Source: Nostoc indistinguendum CM1-VF10 (lineage in GTDB: Bacteria; Cyanobacteriota; Cyanobacteriia; Cyanobacteriales; Nostocaceae). Taken from it: a stretch of 64,000 bases of DNA. The notes below the pieces were generated by a model. That model worked only from the letters and a program-made list of their open reading frames with translations. It was not told where the DNA came from and did no database searches. Position 1 is the first letter of the stretch, and every line of letters begins with the position of its first letter. Below are positions 27,884 through 37,189 of the stretch, piece after piece. The stretch lies in NCBI GenBank assembly GCA_019359215.1, contig JAHHHS010000022.1, positions 1 to 64,000 on the forward strand, in the 5' to 3' direction. A program made the translations under genes and the position numbers.

Positions 27884-28192
27884 TTATCCACCCGCATGAC
27901 CACCGCGACCGAAACTACCAAAACCACTACGACCTTTGGAAGAACCTCTGGAAGTCCCGGCCTCCGATGAATTACCAAAACCGGATCTTCTAATGCTACT
28001 TCCACCAGAGTAACCACTTGATCTGCCGCTACTATTAGATGAGGGTGAACAGTTATTGGGTTGTTGTTTAGAGTTCGCCGACGTTGTGGTGCAATCTGAC
28101 TGTCTTGCTTCTGGGGTTGTCGCACAAGAAGCAAGTAGCGATACAGTCATAACGAACACTATGAGTTGAAATAAACCTGGTTTCAATTTCAT
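27884..28192 (-). CDS. Small Ser/Gly-rich lipoprotein (YgiB-like position)
   Basis: 102 residues. The N-terminus is a signal peptide with lipobox (LIVFVMTVSLLASC), so it is anchored by a lipidated cysteine at residue 23. The rest is low-complexity: a Cys-containing polar part (DCTTTSANSKQQPNNC) and Ser/Gly/Arg-rich repeats (SGRSSGYSGGSS, RSGFGSFGRGGHAGG). Gly/Ser-rich tails are also found in the E. coli YgiB/YjfM (DUF1190) lipoproteins that precede YgiC/YjfC. It is the first gene of the four-gene unit and probably works outside the cytoplasm with the ATP-grasp protein. Confidence 0.7.
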   Translation of the reverse strand: MKLKPGLFQLIVFVMTVSLLASCATTPEARQSDCTTTSANSKQQPNNCSPSSNSSGRSSGYSGGSSIRRSGFGNSSEAGTSRGSSKGRSGFGSFGRGGHAGG

Positions 28193-28386
28193 GAGTCTTT
28201 CTGGATGAATATACAGATGTCAGCTACGGAATTTATGCAAGATAACTACAAGAGTCAAAAATAGATTTCGCATTTCCTGATAGATTTTTTAAGGAATATA
28301 TCTACGATTTAGAGAATTGCTAAACAAACCCTCTCCAACCCTGTGGCAAAATTTATTAGAGTCCTTCCATAGTTAGTTTGCCCAGC

Positions 28387-31371
28387 ATGACCGCAACTAT
28401 TCCCAATCTCCCCAGTCTCTACGACCCCTTTTCCACTGAAGCCAAGTGGCAACAATTCTGGGAAGACAACCAAGTTTACAAAGCTGACCCCAACAAAGGC
28501 GGCGAACCCTACTGCATCGTCATTCCCCCACCGAATGTCACCGGCAGCTTACACATGGGTCACGCCTTTGAAAGTGCGTTGATTGATACCCTCGTACGCT
28601 ACCACCGGATGCAGGGACGCAATACCCTATGGCTACCCGGAACTGACCACGCCAGCATCGCTGTGCATAGTATGCTGGAAAAGCAACTCAAAAAAGAGGG
28701 TAAGACTCGCTACGAGTTAGGGCGCGAGAAATTCCTAGAACGCGCTTGGCAATGGAAGGCGGAGTCTGAGGGAACGATTCTGAATCAGCTACGACGCTTG
28801 GGTGTCTCGGTGGACTGGTCACGGGAAAGGTTTACTCTGGATGAGGGTTTATCTAAAGCTGTTGTGGAGGCATTTACTCGCCTTTACGAGGAAGGCTTAA
28901 TTTATCGTGGTGAATATTTAGTTAACTGGTGTCCCGCTTCTCAGTCGGCGGTGTCTGACGTGGAAGTAGAAAATCAAGATGTGAATGGAAATCTCTGGCA
29001 CTTCCGCTATCCCCTCACCGATGGTTCCGGTTTTGTAGAGGTGGCGACAACTCGACCAGAAACGATGCTGGGCGATACAGCAGTAGCAGTTAATCCCAGT
29101 GACGATCGCTACAAACATCTCATTGGCAAAACTCTAACTCTGCCAATTCTACAACGAGAAATTCCGATCATTGGCGATGAATTTGTTGACCCCGCTTTCG
29201 GCACTGGCTGCGTGAAGGTGACTCCCGCCCATGACCTGAACGATTTTGACATGGGTAAGCGTCACAATCTGCCGTTCATCAACATTATGAATAAAGACGG
29301 CACTCTCAACGCTAATGCTGGGGAGTTTCAAGGACAAGACCGCTTTGTTGCTAGAAAAAATGTGGTTTCTCGCCTAGAAGCAGATGGCTTTTTGGTGAAG
29401 ATTGAAGATTATAAGCATACCGTTCCCTACAGCGATCGCGGTAAAGTACCTATTGAACCCCTCCTCTCGACTCAATGGTTCGTCAAAATTCGCCCCCTAG
29501 CTGACAACACTCTCGAATTCCTCGACCAGCAAACTTCTCCAGAGTTTGTCCCCCAACGTTGGACTAAGGTCTATCGTGATTGGCTAGTAAAACTCAAAGA
29601 TTGGTGTATCTCTCGCCAATTATGGTGGGGACACCAAATTCCGGCTTGGTACGCTATCAGTGAAACGGATGGACAAATTACTGATAATACGCCCTTTGTA
29701 GTAGCCAAATCGGAAACTGAAGCTTGGGAGAAAGCTAAATCACAATTTGGCGAAAATGTCAAGTTAGAACAAGACCCAGATGTGCTAGATACTTGGTTTT
29801 CTGCTGGACTGTGGCCGTTTTCGACTTTGGGCTGGCCAGAACAAACTCAAGATTTAGCAACTTACTACCCGACTACCACTTTGGTAACAGGCTTTGACAT
29901 CATCTTTTTCTGGGTAGCCAGAATGACCATGATGGCTGGGCATTTTACGCAGCAAATGCCTTTCCAAACAGTTTACATTCATGGCTTGGTGCTGGATGAA
30001 AAAGGTCAGAAGATGTCAAAGACCAAAGGTAATGGCATTGACCCATTGTTGTTAATTGACAAATATGGTACTGATGCCCTGCGCTATACCTTAATTAGAG
30101 AAGTAGCTGGTGCTGGTCAAGATATCCGCTTAGAATACGATCGCAAAAAGGATGAATCGGCATCTGTAGAGGCATCGCGCAACTTTGCAAATAAGTTGTG
30201 GAATGCAGCCCGATTTGTGATGATGAATTTGGATGGACAAACGCCGCAGCAATTGGGGAATCCAGTCGCCACAGAATTGAGCGATCGCTGGATCATCTCG
30301 CGGTATCATCAAGTTATCAAACAAACCACTAATTACATCGATAATTATGGTTTAGGGGAAGCAGCAAAAGGACTCTACGAATTTATCTGGGGTGATTTCT
30401 GCGATCAGTATATTGAACTAGTGAAATCCAGATTGCAAGCAGATGCCGACCCAGCATCGCGGCGGGTAGCACAGCAAACTCTCGGCTACATACTGGAAGG
30501 GATTTTAAAACTGCTTCATCCCTTGATGCCTCATATTACCGAAGAAATTTGGCAGACTCTCACCCAACAACCGGTAGATTCCCCGCAAACTTTACCATTA
30601 CAAATATATCCCCAGGTAGATGCAAACCTAATTGATTCAGCTTTAGAAGGACAGTTTGAATTACTGATTGCTACTATCCGCACAATTCGGAATTTGCGAG
30701 CTGAGGCGGATATTAAGCCAGGGGTAAAAGTGACAGCGAATTTGCAAACTGAAAGTGAGAAAGAGCGGGAAATTCTTACTGCTGGACAGTCTTATATTAA
30801 AGATTTGGCGAAGGTTGAGACTTTAACTATTACTGACAAGCAAGAAAACCAAACTATTGCTGCGAAAAAACCTCAAAGGGGTTTGAAGACAATTGGCTTA
30901 ATTATCGTGGCTATTGTCTTTGTTAGATTGGGTTTAGCTGCGGGAAGTGCCATTGATGACATTCCCATCGTCGGAACTTTCTTTGAAATAGTAGGTTTTG
31001 GTTACACAGCGTGGTTTGTTAGCCAAAATTTACTCACTGCTCAAGCTAGACAAAAGTTATGGAGACAGTTTTTTCCGCAGAAAGAATTAGAACAACCACA
31101 AGAACCAGAAAATGCGATCGCAGGTGTAATTGGTACAATACAGGTGCTAATTCCTCTAAGCGGTGTGGTAGATATTGAAGCTGTGCGTGCCAAGCTAGAA
31201 AAGAGCTTGAGTAAAGCTGAAGCCGAAGTTCAATCCCTGAGTACCAGATTAAACAATCCTAGTTTCGTAGATAGAGCTAGGGCTGACGTGGTACAGGGAG
31301 CGCGAGATGCCCTAGCAGAAGCACAGAAGCAAGCGGAAATTTTGCGCGAGCGTCTGAAGGGGTTGTCGTAG
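28387..31371 (+). CDS. valS: Valyl-tRNA synthetase with membrane-anchoring CAAD domain
   Basis: About 994 residues, charging tRNA-Val. Class I landmarks: [19 protein letters not shown] (HIGH), editing domain marks [15 protein letters not shown] and [16 protein letters not shown] [29 protein letters not shown] (KMSKS), and the anticodon-binding helices [12 protein letters not shown]. Between this domain and the terminal coiled-coil arm there is an insertion of about 95 residues (around 830-925) with [20 protein letters not shown], a second hydrophobic segment [19 protein letters not shown] and a polar tail [10 protein letters not shown]. This is the CAAD domain described only in cyanobacterial and plastid proteins, which places ValRS on thylakoid membranes in Anabaena. 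ATG 28387 is chosen; an upstream TTG (28378) adds three residues. Confidence 0.95.
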   Translation: MTATIPNLPSLYDPFSTEAKWQQFWEDNQVYKADPNKGGEPYCIVIPPPNVTGSLHMGHAFESALIDTLVRYHRMQGRNTLWLPGTDHASIAVHSMLEKQLKKEGKTRYELGREKFLERAWQWKAESEGTILNQLRRLGVSVDWSRERFTLDEGLSKAVVEAFTRLYEEGLIYRGEYLVNWCPASQSAVSDVEVENQDVNGNLWHFRYPLTDGSGFVEVATTRPETMLGDTAVAVNPSDDRYKHLIGKTLTLPILQREIPIIGDEFVDPAFGTGCVKVTPAHDLNDFDMGKRHNLPFINIMNKDGTLNANAGEFQGQDRFVARKNVVSRLEADGFLVKIEDYKHTVPYSDRGKVPIEPLLSTQWFVKIRPLADNTLEFLDQQTSPEFVPQRWTKVYRDWLVKLKDWCISRQLWWGHQIPAWYAISETDGQITDNTPFVVAKSETEAWEKAKSQFGENVKLEQDPDVLDTWFSAGLWPFSTLGWPEQTQDLATYYPTTTLVTGFDIIFFWVARMTMMAGHFTQQMPFQTVYIHGLVLDEKGQKMSKTKGNGIDPLLLIDKYGTDALRYTLIREVAGAGQDIRLEYDRKKDESASVEASRNFANKLWNAARFVMMNLDGQTPQQLGNPVATELSDRWIISRYHQVIKQTTNYIDNYGLGEAAKGLYEFIWGDFCDQYIELVKSRLQADADPASRRVAQQTLGYILEGILKLLHPLMPHITEEIWQTLTQQPVDSPQTLPLQIYPQVDANLIDSALEGQFELLIATIRTIRNLRAEADIKPGVKVTANLQTESEKEREILTAGQSYIKDLAKVETLTITDKQENQTIAAKKPQRGLKTIGLIIVAIVFVRLGLAAGSAIDDIPIVGTFFEIVGFGYTAWFVSQNLLTAQARQKLWRQFFPQKELEQPQEPENAIAGVIGTIQVLIPLSGVVDIEAVRAKLEKSLSKAEAEVQSLSTRLNNPSFVDRARADVVQGARDALAEAQKQAEILRERLKGLS

Positions 31372-31540
31372 CGATCGCCTGCGTGGCTTAGGATAACTGT
31401 AATGGGTAATAGGAGTGTCAACAATTCCCAATTACCCGTTACCAATTAACAAGATCTAAATCTCAATTCTGGGACTTATTATTTTATTAAACTTTTTTAA
31501 TTTTTAATTTTTAATTTTTAATTGGAGCGAAGCGACCCTC

Positions 31541-31975
31541 ATGCTATATCTAGCCCAGGTGCGTAAAAACGATTTTTTAGACCAGCACCAGTTACGCTTA
31601 TTGGCGCGTCAAGAAGCTGATAACTTGTGGGCGATAATTCCAGAAGAGGCTTTCATTCTGCTAGGAAAGGGAAAGATTATGAGTGAAAACTTGCTTGTTT
31701 TAGTAGAACTTTCCCCTACAGGCGACATTGAAAGAATAGAAGACGCTACCAACTGGGTACTCCATGTGGTACAAAACTACCTCACTATTGGTATTACCCC
31801 AGAATTTTTGCAGCACGAAGCCGAGCGAGCAGAACATTGGCGACAATCCTTGACGTTACAAAACCAAGACTTAGCGCGGCGTTCCTTAGAATTGGAAGCT
31901 CGTCGTGAACAAATTCAAGCCCTAGAAGAAAGCCTCAAACGTGAGAAAAATGGTTATCCCCAAGAGGAAAGTTAA
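31541..31975 (+). CDS. Conserved hypothetical protein with C-terminal coiled coil
   Basis: 144 residues, not recognised. The first 95 residues look globular (LYLAQVRKNDFLDQHQLRLL, VLHVVQNYLTIGITPEF) and the last 45 are a charged, heptad-like helix (ARRSLELEARREQIQALEES). No signal peptide or membrane helix. GGAGCGAAGCGACCCTC precedes ATG 31541. It follows valS by 169 bases of repeat-like DNA; I have no functional lead. It looks like a cyanobacteria-specific conserved protein. Confidence 0.65.
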   Translation: MLYLAQVRKNDFLDQHQLRLLARQEADNLWAIIPEEAFILLGKGKIMSENLLVLVELSPTGDIERIEDATNWVLHVVQNYLTIGITPEFLQHEAERAEHWRQSLTLQNQDLARRSLELEARREQIQALEESLKREKNGYPQEES

Positions 31976-32106
31976 AAGTTTGCAATTGTATTGCCCATAA
32001 AGTTTTTGAAGGTAGAAAAAGCTTACTCGTCCGTGAAATACTTTTTTGAGACGAATAAACCAACATCATAAATACCACTGTGACACTAAGAGTCTGGATG
32101 CAGAAA

Positions 32107-32133
32107 CCCAGACCTCAACAAAGTAGGTCTGGG
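32107..32133. terminator. Hairpin terminator after the phosphatase gene
   Basis: CCCAGACCT and AGGTCTGGG form a perfect 9-base stem around a 9-base loop, just downstream of the minus-strand phosphatase stop at 32164 and after the plus-strand gene ending at 31975. No long T run follows on either side, so efficiency is uncertain. Confidence 0.65.
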
Positions 32134-32163
32134 CAGTTCAATACTCACAATAAATGGCGTGAA

Positions 32164-35100
32164 TTAGGCAAAAACAAAACTGGTATTAACACCTACATCA
32201 GTAACACCATTGAGAATAGCAAGAGTTTCACCACCAAAGGCAATTGCGGTATTACCTCCTACTGTATTCAACGCTATAGTATTAGCGTTAATACCCAAGC
32301 TAGCACTACCGAGGATACCGATGACATCACTACCCTTTTCAAAATCAAGAATTGTATTGGCAGCCTCTGGCAATTCACCGCTGACAATCCAAAACTGATC
32401 TTTACCTTTGCCACCAGAGATTAGATTATCGCCCCCGAACTGGACGTAAAGTTTGTCATCACCGTCACCACCAAGGGCACGATCATCTTTACCCAGGTAG
32501 AATACATCATCACCAGCACCACCGGATAGGCGATTACCGCCTTTGCCATCAGTAGCATCAAAAATGTCATTACCATCACCACCAAAAGCGCGATCGCCCT
32601 TGTTGACATAGATAACATCATCGCCACTACCTAAACTGATCCGGTTACTACCAGCGATTGATGAAGAAACTGTTTGTGTATCAACCTCGTCATTCCCTGC
32701 ACCAGTAAATACGGAGTCATTGATACCGTCAAAAGTTGCATCACCTGCTATTAACTGGTCACCTTGAGAAGTTCCAGATACTAATTTAGTTTCTTGTTGT
32801 GCTGCTGCCTCTTCTGGTGTTACACCAAACATCGTCTGGTACATGAGGTTGTATATCTCGGTGTTATCCAAGGTACTGGGCAGTTTGTCAGCATTCATCC
32901 CGTATGCTTTGGAGACAATGCTACCAGGGAAGTCAGGAGTACCGACCCAAGCAACACCAAAGTTGCCCATCGGGCCATCTATACTATCCTCAGCTTGAAA
33001 AGGTTTCCAAGGAGCCTGTTCGCTGGCTGTGCTACCATTAACACCATCTAAGAAGTTCTGAGTTGTGTTAGTTGTTGTTGGGTTAACGTTGATAAAGGGA
33101 ACAGTAGGTTCACTATCTGCCAGAGGAGGGTTATCAGTGGAGTTCCCTGGAGGACGAGTATAGGGAGTATATTGAAACACCTGCAAGCCACCTGCATCGC
33201 TGTCTGCGGCGGTAACTACTAAAGTGTTGGGGTCTTTGGTATCAACATAATCCTTCGCTACACCAATTGCCGCATCAGCTCGCCGTATAGCTTCAATTGT
33301 ACCCGCAGCGTTATTGTTATTACCAAAGTTGTCGGTGCCCTCTTCCTCTACCACAGCAAAGAAGCCATCTGGATCTTTGTTGATGATTTTCAAAGATGCA
33401 TCTAGCATCTCGGCTACTGTAGGAGCCGTTGCCACATAGAGTGGCAGAGGATTTTCGCTATTTAGACCTAGTTCCTCTTCAGTGCGATCGTCGAAGGTGT
33501 CAGTCGCCGCAAACACGCCCAACAATTTCTGTGGCGGGTTATCGCTGTTGACCACTTGGTTCATTTGTTCCTCAGTATAGACCACGCTATAACCTAAGGA
33601 CTCCGCCAACTCAATCAAGTTGGTGGTTGGGCGGCGCTCTGGGCGGCTTTCTGAGGCATCAATTTCAGAGGTGACGTGGAATCCAGTAGTTCCCTGCGGC
33701 AGCATATACAACTCACCACCGCCCATGATCACATCTGTACCAGAGCGGATTACCTGCTCAATGATTTCGGCGTACTTATCCCGTGCCCGAATGTCGTCAG
33801 CTAATCGGTTGGTGGTTTCAGCTGCAAAGGCAGCAGTTCCAGGCTCTGCCAACTGACCAGACTGGATTAGTGCAGTAGCTTTTCCAGCCTCAATAGCTTC
33901 TTCTAGGATAGTGTAGCCAGTTTTGCCAGAAGCGGGGGTAACAAGAGATTGATCTTCATTCAGACCAAAAGATTCATTAAAGACCTTGACTCCATTAGCA
34001 TGAGTGACTGCCCCAGCATTTGATGTACCCGTTAACTGGTTTTCCATGTGTCCCAGATAGACCCCGGCATTCGACATTTCGTCCCAATTAAGCCTGCCAT
34101 CGGGGCCCTTGTCGATATTGCGTAGCGCCATGTAATGGGAGGGGCTAGTGCCATCTGGGTGAATGAAGATGACATTGCCAGTGTCTTTAGTAGCTTCAGG
34201 CGCGGGTGTCGGCGCAGGATTCCGAGATGGTAATTCTGTCTCAAACAGAGTTTCATACATCAACTCGTACATCCCCGTGTTGTCTACTGTCGCAGGCAGT
34301 TTATCTGCGTTCAGTCCTTGAGCTTTTGAGACGATAGAACCGCTAAAGTCGGGCGTACCTGCCCAGCCAATTCCGAAGTTAAAGACATCTCCGTTAGCAT
34401 CTGGTGCAGCAACAAAAGGTAGGGTATTCGCCCCAGTTTGACCATCTAAGGGAACAGGACGTGGTTCTGTGGTGGGGTTGTTATTGATAGTACCCACTGG
34501 TTCATCGGGAGTAAGTGGGTCAATCACTTGCAAGCCACCTGCATCACTGTCAGCAGCAGTTAAGAGTAAGGTATTCGAGTATTTATCAACAAAGTCTAGT
34601 GCTACACCAATCGCTGCATCTGCTCGACGCACACCTTCTAGAGTACCAGCAGCATTATTATTGTTGCCGAAGTTGTCGCTTCCTTCCTCTTCAACGATCG
34701 CTATAGAACCATTGTTGAAGTTAGGGTGCTTTTCCATCAACTTTTGGGTGACTTCCAGCATTTCGGCGATTGTCGGTGCTGTTTCACTATAAAGAGGTAG
34801 TCCCCGCTCAGTTAAGACTTCTTCTGGGCGATCGTTGAAGGTATGGATAGGAGCAAATACGCCCAGCACTTTCGTTGGTGGCGTAGAATATTTTGCTGGG
34901 TCAAGTAGGTCTTTGAGTTGTTGCTCGTTATAAACAACTGTGTAGCCCTTGCTTTTCGCCAATTCAATCAAGTTTTCACTGGGGCGTTGGATAGGATTAG
35001 TGCTGAGAGCATCTAGTTCGGCTGCTGTAACGTGGAAGCCATCAGTACCTATAGGCAAGAGGTTAAGTTCGCCACCGCCCAGAATAAAGTCAACTCCAGA

Positions 35101-35553
35101 CTCGATCACCTGCTTGGCAATCTCAGCTGTTTGCTGACGAGGCGGAATTCGCTCTCCATCGACAACTAGTTCACCCACTTGAGCAACGAATGCAGCTGTA
35201 CCCGGCTCATATATGGCACCAGACTGAACCAGCGCTGTCACCTTATTTGCAGCAACTGCTTCCTGCACGATTGTCTTACCAGTGTTGCCAGATAGGGAAG
35301 CAACTGACGAACCATCGGCGTTTAAGCCAAACGATTCTGCATAGACCTTGGCACCCGTTGCATGGGTAACAGCACCAGCATTGGATGTTCCACCCAGCTG
35401 GTCTTCCAGATGACCCAGATAAACCCCAGCATGATCTAGATTGTCCCAATTCAAACGTCCGTCGGGACCTTTATCTACAAATCTTGCGAACGCATAATGA
35501 GATGGACTGGTTCCATCTGGATGGAGGAAAATTACGTGATTACCAGTTGCCAT
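32164..35553 (-). CDS. Tandem-duplicated alkaline-phosphatase-like protein with RTX calcium-binding tail
   Basis: 1129 residues, two homologous phosphatase-type domains (about 1-435 and 456-920) and a C-terminal RTX block (about 935-1110). Copy 1 opens VIFLHPDGTSPSHYAFARF and copy 2 VIFIHPDGTSPSHYMALRN; both have GTSNAGAVTHA(T/N)G in the catalytic-Ser region, EEEG(S/T)DNFGNNNNA, TAADSDAGGLQV and a final DNT(G/E)(M/I)Y. Compared with E. coli PhoA the metal ligand positions His331, His370 and His412 appear replaced (Asn, Ser, non-His). RTX nonapeptides GGDGNDIFD, GGAGDDVFY, GGDGDDKLY bind calcium and, with no signal peptide, imply type I secretion. Related large cyanobacterial PhoA proteins are known active phosphatases. 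Expected role: extracellular phosphate scavenging. Confidence 0.85.
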   Translation of the reverse strand: MATGNHVIFLHPDGTSPSHYAFARFVDKGPDGRLNWDNLDHAGVYLGHLEDQLGGTSNAGAVTHATGAKVYAESFGLNADGSSVASLSGNTGKTIVQEAVAANKVTALVQSGAIYEPGTAAFVAQVGELVVDGERIPPRQQTAEIAKQVIESGVDFILGGGELNLLPIGTDGFHVTAAELDALSTNPIQRPSENLIELAKSKGYTVVYNEQQLKDLLDPAKYSTPPTKVLGVFAPIHTFNDRPEEVLTERGLPLYSETAPTIAEMLEVTQKLMEKHPNFNNGSIAIVEEEGSDNFGNNNNAAGTLEGVRRADAAIGVALDFVDKYSNTLLLTAADSDAGGLQVIDPLTPDEPVGTINNNPTTEPRPVPLDGQTGANTLPFVAAPDANGDVFNFGIGWAGTPDFSGSIVSKAQGLNADKLPATVDNTGMYELMYETLFETELPSRNPAPTPAPEATKDTGNVIFIHPDGTSPSHYMALRNIDKGPDGRLNWDEMSNAGVYLGHMENQLTGTSNAGAVTHANGVKVFNESFGLNEDQSLVTPASGKTGYTILEEAIEAGKATALIQSGQLAEPGTAAFAAETTNRLADDIRARDKYAEIIEQVIRSGTDVIMGGGELYMLPQGTTGFHVTSEIDASESRPERRPTTNLIELAESLGYSVVYTEEQMNQVVNSDNPPQKLLGVFAATDTFDDRTEEELGLNSENPLPLYVATAPTVAEMLDASLKIINKDPDGFFAVVEEEGTDNFGNNNNAAGTIEAIRRADAAIGVAKDYVDTKDPNTLVVTAADSDAGGLQVFQYTPYTRPPGNSTDNPPLADSEPTVPFINVNPTTTNTTQNFLDGVNGSTASEQAPWKPFQAEDSIDGPMGNFGVAWVGTPDFPGSIVSKAYGMNADKLPSTLDNTEIYNLMYQTMFGVTPEEAAAQQETKLVSGTSQGDQLIAGDATFDGINDSVFTGAGNDEVDTQTVSSSIAGSNRISLGSGDDVIYVNKGDRAFGGDGNDIFDATDGKGGNRLSGGAGDDVFYLGKDDRALGGDGDDKLYVQFGGDNLISGGKGKDQFWIVSGELPEAANTILDFEKGSDVIGILGSASLGINANTIALNTVGGNTAIAFGGETLAILNGVTDVGVNTSFVFA

Positions 35554-36204
35554 AAAACTTGTGAGTTGTTCTGAATAAGTTGGGTTTCGACAGTTCTTTT
35601 TAGAAGACTAGAGTTCTTTCACGCTCCAGCCTGCAACACAGGCTAGTCCAATACCGTTAATCAGATTTGCCGGAACTTGCAATCGATAGTAGTCAAGTAC
35701 AGTTTGCTTAAAGTTAATAACTTTAAGGTTAAGGAGTGGATAAATTTCGTTTAACTTTAATTCAAAATAATTAGTTACATTGACAAATGGCACTAAGAAA
35801 AGCTATTAGCTATACTGAATAAAAACTACAGCATTGTTATTCCTGGTTTTTGCACAGGGCGAGTTAGTTTAATAACTACTCTACTTAAATATAACAACTT
35901 ATTCTACTCTGGAAATTGTTGGGCTTTCCGGTCAGAGATGGGTGTTGAGCCAGATTTAAGACATCTGAAAACTACTCTAGGGATGGATATTTTACGATGT
36001 AAAGCTCCTTCAATGGTAGGCAAAGAAATGTATGTTTATTTGCTTGCGTACAATCTACTTGGTGGTGTGATGTAGTTGCAAGGTACTCGCCATCATTTAA
36101 ATAACTTTATTACCCAATTTTTAGGTGTTTCTTCAACAAAACTTCACTGGGTTTATCGCACTTTATTTAAAGTCAAGGTAGCCTCGAATAAACAGGAGAG
36201 TGTC
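35554..36204. other. Divergent spacer between the phosphatase and SGNH genes
   Basis: About 650 bases, AT-rich. It holds a candidate Pho box (35706-35733). A 61-codon minus frame at 35608-35793 has no domain and overlaps that site. A TTG-initiated upstream extension of the SGNH gene (from 36076) is not used because the Tat signal begins later. Confidence 0.4.
35706..35733 (-). promoter_or_regulatory. Candidate Pho box upstream of the phosphatase
   Basis: On the minus strand, toward the phosphatase start, the sequence reads CTTAACCTTAAAGTTATTAA and then CTTTAAGC. CTTAACCT equals the core half-site of the cyanobacterial PhoB/SphR box; further TTAA-type half-sites follow, though spacing is not perfect. 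It lies about 155 bases before the start. The match is by eye only. Confidence 0.35.
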
Positions 36205-36921
36205 ATGGCTCCGTTTCAAACTACACGACGACGGTTTATTCAACTAGCTGGAGGAGCAAGTTTCCTGGCTCTCTTGGGCTGCAATCGACAGGAGCAAGCA
36301 ATGCTGACACTATATACTTTTGGGGACTCAATTTTAGATTGCGGACGATATAACGAGTTTGGGGTTCATCCCGGACAACTCCTTGTCCAGAATGACGATC
36401 GCCTGTTTCCGGAGTTTCAAGGTCAAGACCTGAAATCACGCCAACCTGCTCGTCTGGAACATCGCGCCCGTGATGGTGCGACGGTTGATTCAATGCTTGC
36501 TCAGGTGCAAGGATTGCGAGTGGAAGGAAAGGCAATTGCACTCATCACTATCGGTGGTAACGATTTACTAGGGGGATTAATTCGAGATTCCGGTGCAGGA
36601 ATCACAACCTTTGCCAATACCCTCGATACATTTGTGCAGAATTTACCAATCCGTCCTGTTCTGCTAGGTAATGTGTACGATCCAACCTTGGGGGATGATA
36701 GGCGCAATTTCTTGGGTGTTGAATCGGCGATCGCTCGCAAGAACCTCCAGCGCATGAACACTGCAATTCAAGAAATTGCCAATCGTTATGGACAGTTGGT
36801 TGATCTCCATGCTCACTTCCTAAAGGGCGATCCATCCTGGTTCACAGCAATGATCGAGCCAAGTCTGCGGGGTGCATCGGAAGTAAGACGGGTTTTTCTC
36901 CCCTATATTGTCGGTAAATAG
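36205..36921 (+). CDS. SGNH/GDSL-type hydrolase, Tat-exported with lipobox-like motif
   Basis: 238 residues from ATG 36205 (AGGAG upstream at good spacing). The N-terminus TTRRRFIQLAGGASFLALLGC has a twin-arginine motif and ends in a lipobox, so the protein is exported folded and probably lipidated. Block I is TFGDSILDCGRYN (nucleophile Ser) and block III TIGGNDLLGG. The usual C-terminal D-x-x-H block is replaced by AMIEPSLRGASEVRR, so the canonical Asp and His are not visible at that place; a DLHAHF segment earlier could supply them. Esterase or lipase activity is therefore likely but the catalytic acid/base is uncertain. Confidence 0.72.
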   Translation: MAPFQTTRRRFIQLAGGASFLALLGCNRQEQAMLTLYTFGDSILDCGRYNEFGVHPGQLLVQNDDRLFPEFQGQDLKSRQPARLEHRARDGATVDSMLAQVQGLRVEGKAIALITIGGNDLLGGLIRDSGAGITTFANTLDTFVQNLPIRPVLLGNVYDPTLGDDRRNFLGVESAIARKNLQRMNTAIQEIANRYGQLVDLHAHFLKGDPSWFTAMIEPSLRGASEVRRVFLPYIVGK

Positions 36922-37189
36922 GGATACTTTTTCTTGTGACGATATTAACAATTGGACAATACGCTGTTCATTTTTACCCAAAGGAGTTACTCTGTGGTAA
37001 AATTTGCCACGATTGAATAAGATTAAATACAAGATTTAGGGAGAGCGATCGCATTTCTCCCGTTCAGATGCTCTCCGCCTTGCGGTACTATTTTGATTCA
37101 GGCTGCGCGAGTGTGAGAAATTGATAATTGATAATTCATAACTTATTTGGCTGGATTATCGTCAATTCCTCCATAAAAATAACCAACAA

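Noticed and set aside
26614..28134. N-terminal extension of the ATP-grasp protein (86 residues)
   Set aside because: It is an out-of-frame reading of the lipoprotein gene with Val-rich nonsense composition; ATG 27876 is the proper start.
30850..31110. Suspected frameshift or gene fusion in valS
   Set aside because: The hydrophobic insert is the known CAAD domain and the frame continues into a normal C-terminal arm.
33620..34792. Several plus-strand open frames within the phosphatase gene
   Set aside because: They are antisense shadows; the minus strand has clear domain structure over the whole length.
35608..35793. 61-codon open frame upstream of the phosphatase
   Set aside because: No domain or ribosome site; it covers a likely regulatory site.
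36076..36204. Upstream extension of the SGNH protein
   Set aside because: The Tat signal with TRRRF motif and a good AGGAG define ATG 36205; the extension has no sense as a leader.
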